DNA of 64,000 bases from JANYHH01 sp965249745. Lineage in GTDB: Bacteria > Deinococcota > Deinococci > Deinococcales > JAAFIG01. A model generated the notes under the pieces. It was not told the origin of the DNA and made no database searches. It saw nothing but the letters and a program-made list of their open reading frames with translations. The translations under genes and the position numbers were made by a program. Location: NCBI GenBank assembly GCA_965249745.1, contig OZ252252.1:3968001-4032000 (forward strand), in the 5' to 3' direction. This document shows, one piece after another, positions 53,537 to 63,348 of this stretch. Numbering within the stretch: the first letter of the stretch is position 1; the number at the start of each line of letters is the position of its first letter.

Positions 53537-53934
53537 AAATTCCCTTTTCTCGTTCCCTGAGGAACGGCGGGCGTGAGTTGCGCGCCCGATGCGTCAGAGA
53601 TCTTCTCTCTGCGCGACACACCCAGATTTTTGGGCGTGCGCGGCACTGGGGTTTTCCAGTACCGCTACAAACCTTGGGAGCTTAACACGGCCCTTCAGGT
53701 CTTGTCGAATCGCGGTTTTCAAATTCGAGGCTCGAGGGTTGGGGCGTCATGTGCGGGACATGACGGACGGGGCAAGCCTGGCTACCACGAGAACCTGTGG
53801 CAGCCAGGAGCACTATCACCGCCGAGCCGCTCGCCTGACGCTCGAGCCAGCCGAAAACAACCTTCAGACTAATGGGGCTGCCCCACAAATAGTCGCTCGA
53901 GGGGGCGCTCGAGACTCTCTCAGGCGTGACAGGC
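53537..53934. other. 398-base region upstream of rpsT
   Basis: Presumed rpsT leader and promoter; no clear consensus promoter was found. Plus-strand frames here lack ribosome sites and are not supported. Confidence 0.45.
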
Positions 53935-55173
53935 TTACTGGAAGCGTCTGAAGACCGCGACCGCGTTCTGGCCACCGAAGGCGTTGGAGTTGGAGATCGC
54001 GTACTCCACCTGCTGCTCGCGCGGTTGATTCGGGATGTAATCCAGATCGCACTCGGGGTCGGGGTCCTGGTAATTGATCGTCGGCGGCAGGATGCCGGTG
54101 AAGAGCGCCTGCGCCGTGGCAATCGCCTCGACCGCGCCCGCCGCACCCAGCAGGTGCCCGGTCATGGATTTCGTGCTCGAGGTGGCGAGCCTGTAAGCGT
54201 GCTCTCCAAAGACCTTTTTAATGCCCTGCGTTTCCGCGAGGTCGTTCAGCGGCGTGCTGGTCCCGTGCAGGTTGACGTACCCGATCTGTTCCAGGTTGAC
54301 GCCCGCGTTCTTCAGGGCGCGTTGAATCGCCAAGGCGTAGCCGCGTCCCTCCGGGGCAGGTGCGGTGATGTGGTACGCGTCCGCCGCCAAGCCCGCACCC
54401 AGCACCTCGGCGTAAATCCGGGCACCTCTGGCTTGGGCGTGTTCCAGCGTTTCCAGGATCATGATGCCCGCGCCCTCACCCATGATGAACCCGTCACGGG
54501 AAGCGGTGAACGGGCGGCTGGCCGTTTGGGGATCGTCGTTGCGGCTGGACAGAGCGCCCATGTTGCCGAAGGCTCCAATGGACAGCGGCGTGACCGTGGA
54601 TTCCGAGCCGCCGCAGATCATGACGCTGCAATCGCCACGATTCAAAAAGTGATACGCGTCGTGAATCGCTACCGTGCTGGTGCTGCACGCGGTCACGACC
54701 GTGCTGCTCGGGCCGGTGGAGCCGTAACGCATGGCAATCTGCCCGGTGGACATGTTGGCGATCATCATCGGGATGAAGAACGGGGACAGACGATCCGCGC
54801 CGCGCTCGATCATGACCCGGGTTTGCTGCTCGAAGGTTTCCATACCGCCGATGCCGGTTCCAATCAAGGTCCCGACCTCTGGTCCCTCGAGGTCAGCCAT
54901 TTCCATGCCCGCATCTATCCGCGCCAGATCAGCCGCCACGAGCGCGGTTTGCGTGTAGCGATCCATGCGTTTTAGTTCCCGTGCGTCCATGCCGAACGCG
55001 GCGAAATCTACGTCCACTTCTCCCGCAATGCGGCATTTGAGCTTGCTGGCGTCGAAGCGCGTGATCGGACGCACACCGCTCTTGCCCGCCAGTTGCGCCT
55101 CGTGAAACGCCGCCGCCCCAATACCGATCGGGGTGACGGGGCCCACACCTGTGATAACGACTCGATGACCCAT
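53935..55173 (-). CDS. fabF: 3-oxoacyl-ACP synthase II
   Basis: 412 residues. Catalytic Cys in VTACSTST, the two His in NLHGTSTPLND and TGHLLGAAG, and GFIMGEGAGI. Condenses malonyl-ACP in fatty-acid elongation. It lies downstream of acpP on the same strand. An ATG two codons earlier (55179) is the alternative start; TAAACT lies 4 and 10 bases before the two ATGs. Confidence 0.96.
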   Translation of the reverse strand: MGHRVVITGVGPVTPIGIGAAAFHEAQLAGKSGVRPITRFDASKLKCRIAGEVDVDFAAFGMDARELKRMDRYTQTALVAADLARIDAGMEMADLEGPEVGTLIGTGIGGMETFEQQTRVMIERGADRLSPFFIPMMIANMSTGQIAMRYGSTGPSSTVVTACSTSTVAIHDAYHFLNRGDCSVMICGGSESTVTPLSIGAFGNMGALSSRNDDPQTASRPFTASRDGFIMGEGAGIMILETLEHAQARGARIYAEVLGAGLAADAYHITAPAPEGRGYALAIQRALKNAGVNLEQIGYVNLHGTSTPLNDLAETQGIKKVFGEHAYRLATSSTKSMTGHLLGAAGAVEAIATAQALFTGILPPTINYQDPDPECDLDYIPNQPREQQVEYAISNSNAFGGQNAVAVFRRFQ

Positions 55174-55397
55174 AAACATCAGGAGTTTACTCGAGATGCG
55201 CCGTGCGTGCGAAGGACGGGCAGGGACGCTCCTAGCTGCTGGCTGTTAATTGCTCACTGAGCGCTATAACAACCCGTTTGGAGCAACATCACATCCTCGA
55301 GGTCACACGAGAATGGCGTTAACGTTTGTAAACCTCGAGCGGGTGGCCAACAAAAAAGAAGCGGCATGGACAGCCCGCTTCCCGTGCGCTCGAGCGT

Positions 55398-55634
55398 TCA
55401 GGTTTGCTTCGAGGAGATGTAATCCACTGCGTCTTTGACGGTACGGATTTTTTCGGCGTCCTCGTCGGCGATCGTCAGACCGAACTTGTCTTCCAGGCCC
55501 ATGATGAGTTCCACGGTTTCCAGGCTGTCGGCGTTCAGGTCATCCACGAACGAGGCATCCATTGTGACTTTATCAGCGTCCACGCTGAGTTTTTCGACGA
55601 TCACATCTTTGACTTGAGCGTATACATCTGCCAT
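55398..55634 (-). CDS. acpP: acyl carrier protein
   Basis: 78 residues, acidic. Ser37 of DSL carries the phosphopantetheine arm. GGAGGAA precedes two close ATGs; the second (55634) has the better spacing. Followed by fabF. Confidence 0.97.
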   Translation of the reverse strand: MADVYAQVKDVIVEKLSVDADKVTMDASFVDDLNADSLETVELIMGLEDKFGLTIADEDAEKIRTVKDAVDYISSKQT

Positions 55635-55751
55635 TTGCATTTCCTCCGAGGGCTGAGCTTACCAGATTGGGTGAGAAGGCCTGAACCTCAGGCTCGAGGG
55701 GGGCGCTTCGGTTCCAGCCGCGCCATCTTAGCGCGAATTCGCCTAACAGAA

Positions 55752-56879
55752 TCAGGTTTTCCTGGCTCGCAAGAGCTTGAACCCGTTCTTCGAGGCGATT
55801 TCTTCGACCGAACCAATCTGTCGCAGCGGAGTTTCGTACGGCAGAAAGTGGTTCGCCACCAGCCACGCCTCGCCGCCGGGGAGCAGGTGACGCGCGGCGG
55901 CGCGAATGAACTCTAGTGCCACGTCCAGTTTCAGATCGCGTCCAACGTGAAACGGTGGGTTCATCACGACCAACTCGAACCGCGCCTCCGCTGCCAGGGC
56001 GCTGTCCACGTCCGAATGCAAGACCCTTGAGCTGAGAGTATTGAGCGCCAGCGTGTCCCGCACGGATCGCACGCTGAAGGCGTCATCTTCCAGCAGCGTC
56101 ACCTCCGCCCCCTCGAGCGCCAGCAATCCCCCGAGCGCCCCGTAGCCCGCCCCGATGTCCAGCACGCGCTTCCCGGCGGTAACGGCTGGCAAATGCTCCA
56201 GAAGTAAGGCGCTGGCGGCGTCGAGCTTGCCGCCCGCGAAGGTTCCGGGATGCGCGACGCAATTCAGCGTGTGACCTCGAGCTTGGATGCTGAAACGTAG
56301 CGGATCGGAGCTAGGGGGCGATTCGGTTTGGGTTTTGCGAAGCTGCGCCACGCGAAACCCGCGCCCGCGACGAATCGTTTCGGATTCGCCGAACCAGGCG
56401 GCGGCGGTTTTCAAGTACCGCTCGAAGCCCTTGTCCTTGTCGCCCGCCACGAGCACCCGACCGCCCGGCGCGGTACGAGTCCAGACCTGGTGCAACTCAG
56501 CGAACACCCGCGCATTGCCGCGTTCACCGCTGAGAATCTGGCAGACCAGATCGCTGGGCGCATCGTCGTTGCTGAAACCGTCGTTGCTGAAACCGTCGTC
56601 GTTGACACCGGCGTCGCTGATCTCAAAGCGGGTTAGGGCTGAGCGTGAAGCCGCCGAGGAGTCCGTCCCGGCCACCGCCAGACCGCGATCCCGTAACGCC
56701 AGCAGCAATGCCCCACCTCGAGCGCTAAGGTCCAGAGCACGCCCCACCCCACTCAAGTCCAGATCGTCCAACGCCGCCACGAGCAACGCCTGGGAGGGTT
56801 CCAAAGCGGGATAACCGGGAATGCCAGGCTTGGTCAGCGCCCCACCCGGCAAGGTCGTCCAGGTCCAGTAGTCGCTCAC
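55752..56879 (-). CDS. rsmC: RsmC-like 16S rRNA guanine methyltransferase
   Basis: 375 residues, two methyltransferase-like halves. The C-terminal half has the SAM site VLDIGAGYGALGGLLA and the catalytic NPPFHVG; the N-terminal half is degenerate, as is typical. An in-frame 15-base duplication gives NDGFSNDGFSNDD. Its GTG overlaps the stop of the ArsC-like gene (GTGA). Confidence 0.88.
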   Translation of the reverse strand: MSDYWTWTTLPGGALTKPGIPGYPALEPSQALLVAALDDLDLSGVGRALDLSARGGALLLALRDRGLAVAGTDSSAASRSALTRFEISDAGVNDDGFSNDGFSNDDAPSDLVCQILSGERGNARVFAELHQVWTRTAPGGRVLVAGDKDKGFERYLKTAAAWFGESETIRRGRGFRVAQLRKTQTESPPSSDPLRFSIQARGHTLNCVAHPGTFAGGKLDAASALLLEHLPAVTAGKRVLDIGAGYGALGGLLALEGAEVTLLEDDAFSVRSVRDTLALNTLSSRVLHSDVDSALAAEARFELVVMNPPFHVGRDLKLDVALEFIRAAARHLLPGGEAWLVANHFLPYETPLRQIGSVEEIASKNGFKLLRARKT

Positions 56880-57262
56880 GAGGCTTTCGGGGTGGGCTTG
56901 GTGGGGGTTTGCATCCAGAGCCTCCAGGCGTCCTCGTCGTGCCCGACGCTCAGCAGCTTGCCGCAGCGCACCAGGGGCAGCTTCAACAAACGCGGTTCGG
57001 CAATCACCTTGCTGAGCATCCCAGCTTCGGACACTCGCAGGTACTCGAGACCCGCGTCCACGTAAACCTTGCTGCCAATGTCCAAAACGCCGTTCCAGCC
57101 GAATCGGTCTAAAAACCGTTTCAGTTCGCCCGGCGCGATTGGGCGCTCATTCAGGTCTACCAGGTGAATTTTGGCTTTCCGCTCCTTGAAGAAGCGTTCG
57201 GCCGCCCTGGTTTCCTGGGATTTCCGCAGACCAAATAGTTGAACTTCCAGTGTCACGCTCAT
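56876..57262 (-). CDS. ArsC/Spx-like thioredoxin-fold protein lacking the catalytic Cys
   Basis: 128 residues. The pattern GLRKSQETRAAERFFKERKAKIHLVDL matches the ArsC/Spx fold start, but Ser replaces the Cys of the CxxR-type site. Later LPLVRCGKLLSVG matches the family's second half. It is therefore unlikely to be a reductase. The ATG has TAGGCT at 57269-57274 six bases upstream (leaderless). Coupled to rsmC. Confidence 0.75.
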   Translation of the reverse strand: MSVTLEVQLFGLRKSQETRAAERFFKERKAKIHLVDLNERPIAPGELKRFLDRFGWNGVLDIGSKVYVDAGLEYLRVSEAGMLSKVIAEPRLLKLPLVRCGKLLSVGHDEDAWRLWMQTPTKPTPKAS

Positions 57263-57348
57263 GGTGTGAGCCTATGTCACCCTAAATTTGGCGATAGTTC
57301 AAGTCATGGGGTATTCGGCTTCAAACTGCCAGATAGCAGTACGCGGCG

Positions 57349-58035
57349 CTAATCTGCCGCCAGCGACTCGAGCGGAGTCGGGTCGAAGTTTTGCCGCAGC
57401 TCACCCAACCCGTGTTTCTGGCACAGATGCGCCAGGTCTCGAGCGCGAGTCGCGGCCTGATGGGTGACCATCCCTGGGGTGACGCAAACGCTCGAGTCTG
57501 GAATCGGTCGTAGCGGCACGCCAGACGCGGTCACGCGCAGGCTCCAATCCCAATCCCAGAGCTGGCCCACGCTGGAGTCAAACCCGCCCAGCCAGTCGTG
57601 CATCACCGTCGGGTAGGCCATGCCGGACACGGGAATCGGGTTGTGCCAGCGTAGCGCCTCTGGGGTAATTTCCGTCTCAAAATCATGGATTTCACTGGCG
57701 CGGCTGTAAAGAAGCGCCTCGCCACCCCTGAGCGTTTGACAGATTCGCTGCAGGTAGAGTGAATCTTCCCACCAATCCGAGTCGTTCAGCAGCGCGATCA
57801 CTGCGCCCCGCACCACCTCGAGCGCGGCGTTCAAGGCAGCCGTCTGACCCTGACCGGGGTTGCGATAGGCACGAATGCGATGGTCGCTAAACCCTCTGGC
57901 GACGCTCAGACCTTCGCCGTCACCGCTGTCCATGACAACGGCTTCCCAGGTGATGTCGGTCTGGGCACGCAGGCAACGCAGGGCGCGGCGCAAGCCCTCC
58001 TGGTTCTGGTAGGTGTGAACGAGAACGCTGACCAC
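57349..58035 (-). CDS. family 2 glycosyltransferase
   Basis: 228 residues of GT-A fold. VSVLVHTYQNQEGLRRALRCLRAQ opens it and the metal-binding DxD is NDSDWWE. The GTG start at 58035 has no clear ribosome site or -10. Substrate unknown. Confidence 0.82.
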   Translation of the reverse strand: MVSVLVHTYQNQEGLRRALRCLRAQTDITWEAVVMDSGDGEGLSVARGFSDHRIRAYRNPGQGQTAALNAALEVVRGAVIALLNDSDWWEDSLYLQRICQTLRGGEALLYSRASEIHDFETEITPEALRWHNPIPVSGMAYPTVMHDWLGGFDSSVGQLWDWDWSLRVTASGVPLRPIPDSSVCVTPGMVTHQAATRARDLAHLCQKHGLGELRQNFDPTPLESLAAD

Positions 58036-58479
58036 GACACGCAGCCTGCCGCGCCCAAGTCAGACCGGTGTCACGCCCGTTGCTGCTGCCGTCACTGCCG
58101 TACCCGATCAACGCGATACAGACGACCATCGTTGCGCCTCGAGAATCGCTTTGAGGTTTGGGAAATGGGAGCCACGGGCGTTCCAGGTAGAGGCGAGCCG
58201 TCAGCTCGAGGGATAAGACTCGAGGGATGGGTTTGATAAGAAGCGATAAGAAACCACAGGGTGCGGCTGGGCGAAATCCGCAGCTCGTTACATCACAGCC
58301 GCCCTCTCGAGACTGGTCTTACAAACGCTGTGTGAGAACCTGAATTCACGCTTCAAATGAGGTAATCATCGTCCCCAGCATCGGATGTTAACAGCCTTAA
58401 GGTTAGATCGGAAGCTGGTCCCTCAATCTCAGTCCACCTGACAGTTCGCTGACAGTGGGGGTTGTACCGTGACAGTCCG
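58036..58479. other. 444-base intergenic region
   Basis: Divergent promoter region between the glycosyltransferase and the small coiled-coil gene. Contains CTCGAG copies; no gene recognised. Confidence 0.45.
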
Positions 58480-58734
58480 ATGACCCAGGAGCGACACATC
58501 CCGGAACGAACCCGCCTCAACTTCGAGCGCATCCGCGACGCACTGTTTGAAACCAAGGTGATCCTGGCAGAGTTGGAACGCGACAATTCTCTCGGCAGTG
58601 CCGCCCGGCGTCAGATGGAGCAGGAACTGAGAACCCTGGAGGCGCGCTTGCAAGAATCGCGCCTGGAGCAGGCGTTTCAGTTGCGGAACCGCGCCAGAGA
58701 CTTTTACGCCTCACCTCGAGTTGCCACGCTCTGA
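58480..58734 (+). CDS. small coiled-coil protein, 84 aa
   Basis: Charged helical protein; heptad-like patterns run through LNFERIRDALFETKVILAEL and MEQELRTLEARLQE. TACCGT lies nine bases before the ATG, giving a very short leader. No family recognised. Confidence 0.62.
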   Translation: MTQERHIPERTRLNFERIRDALFETKVILAELERDNSLGSAARRQMEQELRTLEARLQESRLEQAFQLRNRARDFYASPRVATL

Positions 58735-58769
58735 TTGACGAGTGTAGCTTGGCCGAACTATCGCCTTTA

Positions 58770-59441
58770 TCAATAAGGTTGCCGCAAGTCCCGATTTCCG
58801 AACGGCGCGTCCGATTCACGCATCGGTGCGAACGAGACCTTAGCGATGTAGCGCCCCGCGCCGCGCTTCTCCAGGTACTTCAAGTACACCCCGAGCACCT
58901 CGAGCTGCATGGCTTTGGCGTCTTCTGGGTCTAAGTGCAGGTTCGTGACCCAGCCGTCCACGACGTTCGGAGCGGCCGGATCGAAGAAGTTCCAGTCGCG
59001 CTCCTCGCTGCTGGCCAGAGACACGCCCAGACCGTTCTCGGTGCGTTGCACGCGGACCCCAAACTCCGGCGAGACCGTCAGCAATTCGCGCAGGAAGTTC
59101 TGCACGAAGATTTGCTGCCACGGACGGTTCCAGCGTTCCAACAGACTCGCGCCGGTTTCGGCGTCGGTACTGTTGAAGGGTACGTAGAATGCGTCCGCCA
59201 CGGCCCGGTACAGCTTGACGCGGTGGTCCACGCTGGCGACCGCGATCAGCTCCAACACCACGAAGCGCCGCACCCAATACAGCAAACGATGCAGACTGAC
59301 CTCGAGTTCAGCCGCCGCCTGGGTAGCTGAAACCGCCCGTCCAACGAACGGCGCGAGAAAGCGCAACGAATCCGGGTCCGCCAGCAACCGCGCCGCCTCG
59401 GGATCGGTCACGCGCAAACTGGGAACGGGCGTGAAATTCAC
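58770..59441 (-). CDS. winged-helix regulator-like protein
   Basis: 223 residues. The N-terminus (DPDSLRFLAPFVGRAVSATQAAAELEVSLHRLLYWVRRFVVLELI) looks like an ArsR-type winged helix; the C-terminal part is not recognised. CATACT lies six bases before the GTG, close to the leaderless layout. Convergent with the small coiled-coil gene. Confidence 0.7.
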   Translation of the reverse strand: MNFTPVPSLRVTDPEAARLLADPDSLRFLAPFVGRAVSATQAAAELEVSLHRLLYWVRRFVVLELIAVASVDHRVKLYRAVADAFYVPFNSTDAETGASLLERWNRPWQQIFVQNFLRELLTVSPEFGVRVQRTENGLGVSLASSEERDWNFFDPAAPNVVDGWVTNLHLDPEDAKAMQLEVLGVYLKYLEKRGAGRYIAKVSFAPMRESDAPFGNRDLRQPY

Positions 59442-59526
59442 GTTCCCAGTATGACCGGGCGAGGTGAAAAGCGGTGGCTCGTATTTTCACCAAGTTGCAA
59501 CGCAAACTGGGACGCAGGAGGTTCCC

Positions 59527-59709
59527 ATGAATTTAACCTGTGTCGCTCGGGTTTTCAGCGTCCGCAACGCCATCACCGACTTGGTGCATTCCGCCTTGGA
59601 CAGCGCTCAAAGGTTTGCACGGGTTCAACGCCGGCGGCTAGGGCGGCGTGACACCGACACGATCCGGCTTCGGGTCAAAGACGGTAAGGCGATCATTCGT
59701 CAGAGCTAA
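59527..59709 (+). CDS. small basic protein, 60 aa
   Basis: CAGGAGG six bases before the ATG supports translation. Basic, helical, Arg-rich. Function unknown. Confidence 0.5.
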   Translation: MNLTCVARVFSVRNAITDLVHSALDSAQRFARVQRRRLGRRDTDTIRLRVKDGKAIIRQS

Positions 59710-59713
59710 ACTC

Positions 59714-60361
59714 CTAAACGGTCCGCAACCGCGCCGCGACCGCCTCGTGCCCACCCTCGAGCGCCAGAGCCAGCGCGGTTTTCCCGATATCCGAAACGGC
59801 GTTCACGTCAGCTCCGGCCGCGAGCAACGCCTCGAGCATTGGGAGTTGGCCGTTCTGGGCCGCGCCTTGCAGCGGCGTGAAACCGTTCTGCTGGGAAGCG
59901 TTAACGTTCGCTCCGGCCGCGATGAGCGCCTCGGCGACTGCCAGGTCTTGGGCGCTCACGGCAGCATGCAGGGCTGTCACGCGCTGCGCGTTCTTTGAGG
60001 TGGTATGAACCTCCGCGTCGCGCTTCAACAGGTCCAAGGCTAGCGTCGTATGTCCGAAAAAGATGGCCAGCGGGAGCGGTTGAAAGCCGTCATCGCTGAA
60101 GGCGTTCAGCAGTTCAGGCTGCTGTTGGAGGAGACCGTTCAATCGGTCGCCCTCCCCGAGCGCCGCCGCCTCGAAGATGCCAACCGGTGCGCCGCCCGTC
60201 ACGAGTTCGGCTGCCACAGCGGGCTGCCCGTAGTAGAGCGCCAGCAGCACCCAGGACGGTGTAACCAGCTCTTGCAGCAACGCTGGGTTCGCCGTGACAA
60301 CCTCGCGCACCGTCTCGAGCTGCCCGCCTTTGATGGCGACTGTTAGATCATTTGTCTTCAT
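59714..60361 (-). CDS. ankyrin-repeat protein
   Basis: 215 residues with at least four ankyrin units (for example VTALHAAVSAQDLAVAEALIAAGANVNA and FTPLQGAAQNGQLPMLEALLAAGADVNA). Likely a protein-binding scaffold in the cytoplasm. The ATG has TACAGT at 60368-60373 six bases upstream (leaderless), just after the AraC gene's stop. Confidence 0.88.
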   Translation of the reverse strand: MKTNDLTVAIKGGQLETVREVVTANPALLQELVTPSWVLLALYYGQPAVAAELVTGGAPVGIFEAAALGEGDRLNGLLQQQPELLNAFSDDGFQPLPLAIFFGHTTLALDLLKRDAEVHTTSKNAQRVTALHAAVSAQDLAVAEALIAAGANVNASQQNGFTPLQGAAQNGQLPMLEALLAAGADVNAVSDIGKTALALALEGGHEAVAARLRTV

Positions 60362-60383
60362 GCCGTCACTGTACGGCGGGCGG

Positions 60384-61274
60384 TCACGGCGGCGCTTCTC
60401 CAATCTTGCGCGAATCGGATTGCAACGCTCGGTACGCCGCCGGGGTCAAGCCTGTGACGCGGCGGAACAGACCAGCGAACGACCCGAGGCTCTCGAAGCC
60501 CACGTCCAAGCAAATGTCCAAGACAGAGCGGTCCGAGTGCGCCAGCAAAAACCGCGCTCGCTCGAGACGACGACGGGTCACAAACCTGGCGGGCGACTCC
60601 CGGAAGAACGCCTTGAAACTGCGTTGCAGGTGAAACGGCGACAGCTCAGCCACGCCCGCCACCCGTTCCAGACTGACCTGATTCGCCAGATTCGCCTCAA
60701 GCCAGTCCCGCGCCCGATGCAGACGGCGGTACAGTTCCTGCCGCGTGGCGGGTCGCGCCGCCGAGAGACGATCTACCGCCGCCAACTCGAGGTGATGCGC
60801 GGCGAACAAGCGGTCCAGCGTCTCCAGCACGAGGTCGTCCCATTCCAGGATGGACCAACGATTCGTGCGATTGCCCGCCCGCAAGTGATTCAGCCACGGT
60901 GTCACCAGATTGTCCGACTCGTAGCGACGCTCGAAGAAGAGCGGCGTTTCGGTCGCCTCGGGTCGCTCGAGCAAGCCTGCTATTTTCACGGTCTGCGCCT
61001 GCCAGCGACCGCGCACGGTCGCGGCATCGAAGAACAAGCAGAACGATTCCACGCCCGGTGCGACCTCCACGCTGTACGGCTGCGCGTCGTTCAGCAGCGT
61101 GTATGCACCATCATCCAAAAGCATCTCGCTGCGTCCGACCGTGTACCGCGCCGTCCCGCCCGACATGGACTTCACCGAGAACGCTCCCGACTCGGATTGC
61201 GCCGCGAAACCGTTTGAACTGGCGTGGAGCACGAACCCGAGGGCGGAACGTCGGCTCGCCTCGAGAAACGACAT
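60384..61274 (-). CDS. AraC-family transcriptional regulator
   Basis: 296 residues. An N-terminal cupin-like sensor domain is followed by two helix-turn-helix units (LERVAGVAELSPFHLQRSFKAFF and LDICLDVGFESLGSFAGLFRR) ending GLTPAAYR. It lies just upstream of the ankyrin gene on the same strand and divergent from argS. Confidence 0.9.
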   Translation of the reverse strand: MSFLEASRRSALGFVLHASSNGFAAQSESGAFSVKSMSGGTARYTVGRSEMLLDDGAYTLLNDAQPYSVEVAPGVESFCLFFDAATVRGRWQAQTVKIAGLLERPEATETPLFFERRYESDNLVTPWLNHLRAGNRTNRWSILEWDDLVLETLDRLFAAHHLELAAVDRLSAARPATRQELYRRLHRARDWLEANLANQVSLERVAGVAELSPFHLQRSFKAFFRESPARFVTRRRLERARFLLAHSDRSVLDICLDVGFESLGSFAGLFRRVTGLTPAAYRALQSDSRKIGEAPP

Positions 61275-61382
61275 AAAAGGATTTCACGGCAACGCGAGCG
61301 ACTGGGATGGACGCGGACTGGACTCAGCAGAAAGGCCCAAGGGTCCCGCACCGCCTGCGCCGCCTCTGGTAGCATTCGCGCC

Positions 61383-63260
61383 ATGTCGTCGTTGAAAGCC
61401 CAACTGAAAACCGCGCTGGAACACGCCCTGCCAGACAACTTGCCGGAAGATTTGAAGATAGAGGTGGTGGTTCAGGACACGCCCACCGACAAGCCCGGCG
61501 ATTACGGGTCGGCGGTCGCATTTCAACTGGCGAAGGCGTTGAAGCAGAACCCGGCGCAGATCGCCAAGAGTCTCGAGGGGCGGGTCGTGCTGCCCGTTGG
61601 CATCGAGAAGGTCGAGGCGGTCGGACCGTACCTAAATTTTTTCGTGGATGCCCCCGGTTTCGTGCAGAGCGTCGTCTCGAGTGTGTATCAGCCCGAGGCG
61701 CAATCTAAAAAAGTCATCATCGAACACAGCAGCGTCAACCCCAACAAGGAGTGGCACGTCGGACACATTCGCGGCGCGCTCATTGGAGACGCGCTGGGAC
61801 GGATTTACCGGGCCGCTGGGTACACCGTGGAAATTCAGAATTACATTGACGACACCGGACGCCAAGCCGCCGAGAGCCTGTTCGCGGCGCAGCACTACAA
61901 GGGGGAACACTGGCTCGAGGTGTTCAAAGAAGAGTCGGCTGTTTTACTCCCAGAAAATTGGAACCGAAAACTGGATCACTGGCTGGGCGAGTTGTACGTC
62001 CGGCTCCACAAGGACTACCCGAAGGACTCGCCGCAGAAAGCAGAGATTGAACCCGGCATCACCGAGGTCACGCACGCCTTGGAGCGCGGCGAGTTGCGCT
62101 CCGTGATCGCAGAGATCGTGCGTTCGCAACTCGAGACGCCGTACAGCCTGGGGGTGGAGTACGACCTGCTGACCTGGGAGTCCGATGTCGTCGGCGCGGG
62201 CTTCGTGCAGAAGGCGCTGGAGGTTTTGGAGACCAGTCCGTACCTGCTGCGCCCGACTGAGGGACTCTACGCGGGCACGCTCGGGATTGATGTCAGCAGC
62301 TTCGCGCCGGGACAGGAAGAACCGTACAAGGTGCTGGTTCGCAGCAACGGCACGTTCGTGTACGTCACAAAGGACATTGGGTTTCACTTCTGGAAATTTG
62401 GTTTGTTTGAAGGATTGACCTTCAAGACCTTCGCCGACCGGCAAATTCTGAAGCCCCTCTTCACGACCACCCCGGATGGAGCGCCGGACACGAAGCGGCA
62501 ATTCGCGCACGCGCAGGCGGCGATCAACGTGATTGACGCGCGGCAGAGCTTGCAGCAAATCATCGTGAAAGCCGCGCTGAACATCTTAGAATACGGTCAG
62601 GAGCACGCGCAGAACCTGCATCACCTGGCGAACGAAACGGTGCTGCTCGAGGGGCAGACGATGAGCGGCCGTAAGGGAATCACGGTCAGCGCCGACGAGG
62701 TGATCGCCGAAGCGCAGACCCGCGCCCTAGAGATGACCAACTCGAGCCTGGAGAATCCGCAGGATGTGGCGAAAACGATTGGGCTGGGCGCGTTGAAATT
62801 CGCGTTTCTAAAAGCTTCACCGGAACGCCAGATTGACTTTCGCTGGGACAGTGCGCTCGCGTTGCAGGGTGACACCGCGCCGGTCGTCCAATACGCGCAC
62901 GCCAGGGCCAGGAAGATCGTCAGAGAGTACGCGCTCAAGAATTTCAGCGGCATAACAGACTGGTCGCAAATCGGCTCGCTCGAGCTGGACTTGATGAAGA
63001 CTGTGGCGAAGTACGGTGAGGTTCTGGCACTCTGCATCCGTGAGGACAGCCCGCACCCGATGTGTAGTTATGCTCTCGAGCTGGCAGCGGGTTTTAACGG
63101 GTATTACAACCACAAGGACGAGAACGGGAAGTCGGATACCAACATCATGCACTCCTCAGTCGGATTACGCGAAGCGCGCTTGGCGGTCGTGGCGCGGGTT
63201 GCCGACGCGATCAAACAGGCGCTGGGTGTACTGGGCATCGAAGCCCCCGACGAGATGTGA
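61383..63260 (+). CDS. argS: arginyl-tRNA synthetase
   Basis: 625 residues. HIGH motif as WHVGH in NPNKEWHVGHIRGALIGD and KMSKS-region MSGRKGITVS; the C-terminal DALR anticodon-binding domain ends the chain. The ATG has TAGCAT at 61370-61375 seven bases upstream (leaderless). The frame is open upstream but that part overlaps the AraC gene on the other strand. Confidence 0.96.
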   Translation: MSSLKAQLKTALEHALPDNLPEDLKIEVVVQDTPTDKPGDYGSAVAFQLAKALKQNPAQIAKSLEGRVVLPVGIEKVEAVGPYLNFFVDAPGFVQSVVSSVYQPEAQSKKVIIEHSSVNPNKEWHVGHIRGALIGDALGRIYRAAGYTVEIQNYIDDTGRQAAESLFAAQHYKGEHWLEVFKEESAVLLPENWNRKLDHWLGELYVRLHKDYPKDSPQKAEIEPGITEVTHALERGELRSVIAEIVRSQLETPYSLGVEYDLLTWESDVVGAGFVQKALEVLETSPYLLRPTEGLYAGTLGIDVSSFAPGQEEPYKVLVRSNGTFVYVTKDIGFHFWKFGLFEGLTFKTFADRQILKPLFTTTPDGAPDTKRQFAHAQAAINVIDARQSLQQIIVKAALNILEYGQEHAQNLHHLANETVLLEGQTMSGRKGITVSADEVIAEAQTRALEMTNSSLENPQDVAKTIGLGALKFAFLKASPERQIDFRWDSALALQGDTAPVVQYAHARARKIVREYALKNFSGITDWSQIGSLELDLMKTVAKYGEVLALCIREDSPHPMCSYALELAAGFNGYYNHKDENGKSDTNIMHSSVGLREARLAVVARVADAIKQALGVLGIEAPDEM

Positions 63261-63348
63261 ACTCCGCACGTTCCCACCCCTCGAGCATCCCATACCAACT
63301 CGCGGCTTGACGATTCTCGAGGATAGCTTGCCCATATTTTTTTCTCGT

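Noticed and set aside
53926..54975. Long plus-strand open frame opposite fabF
   Set aside because: fabF on the minus strand has complete catalytic motifs; the opposite frame is a high-GC shadow.
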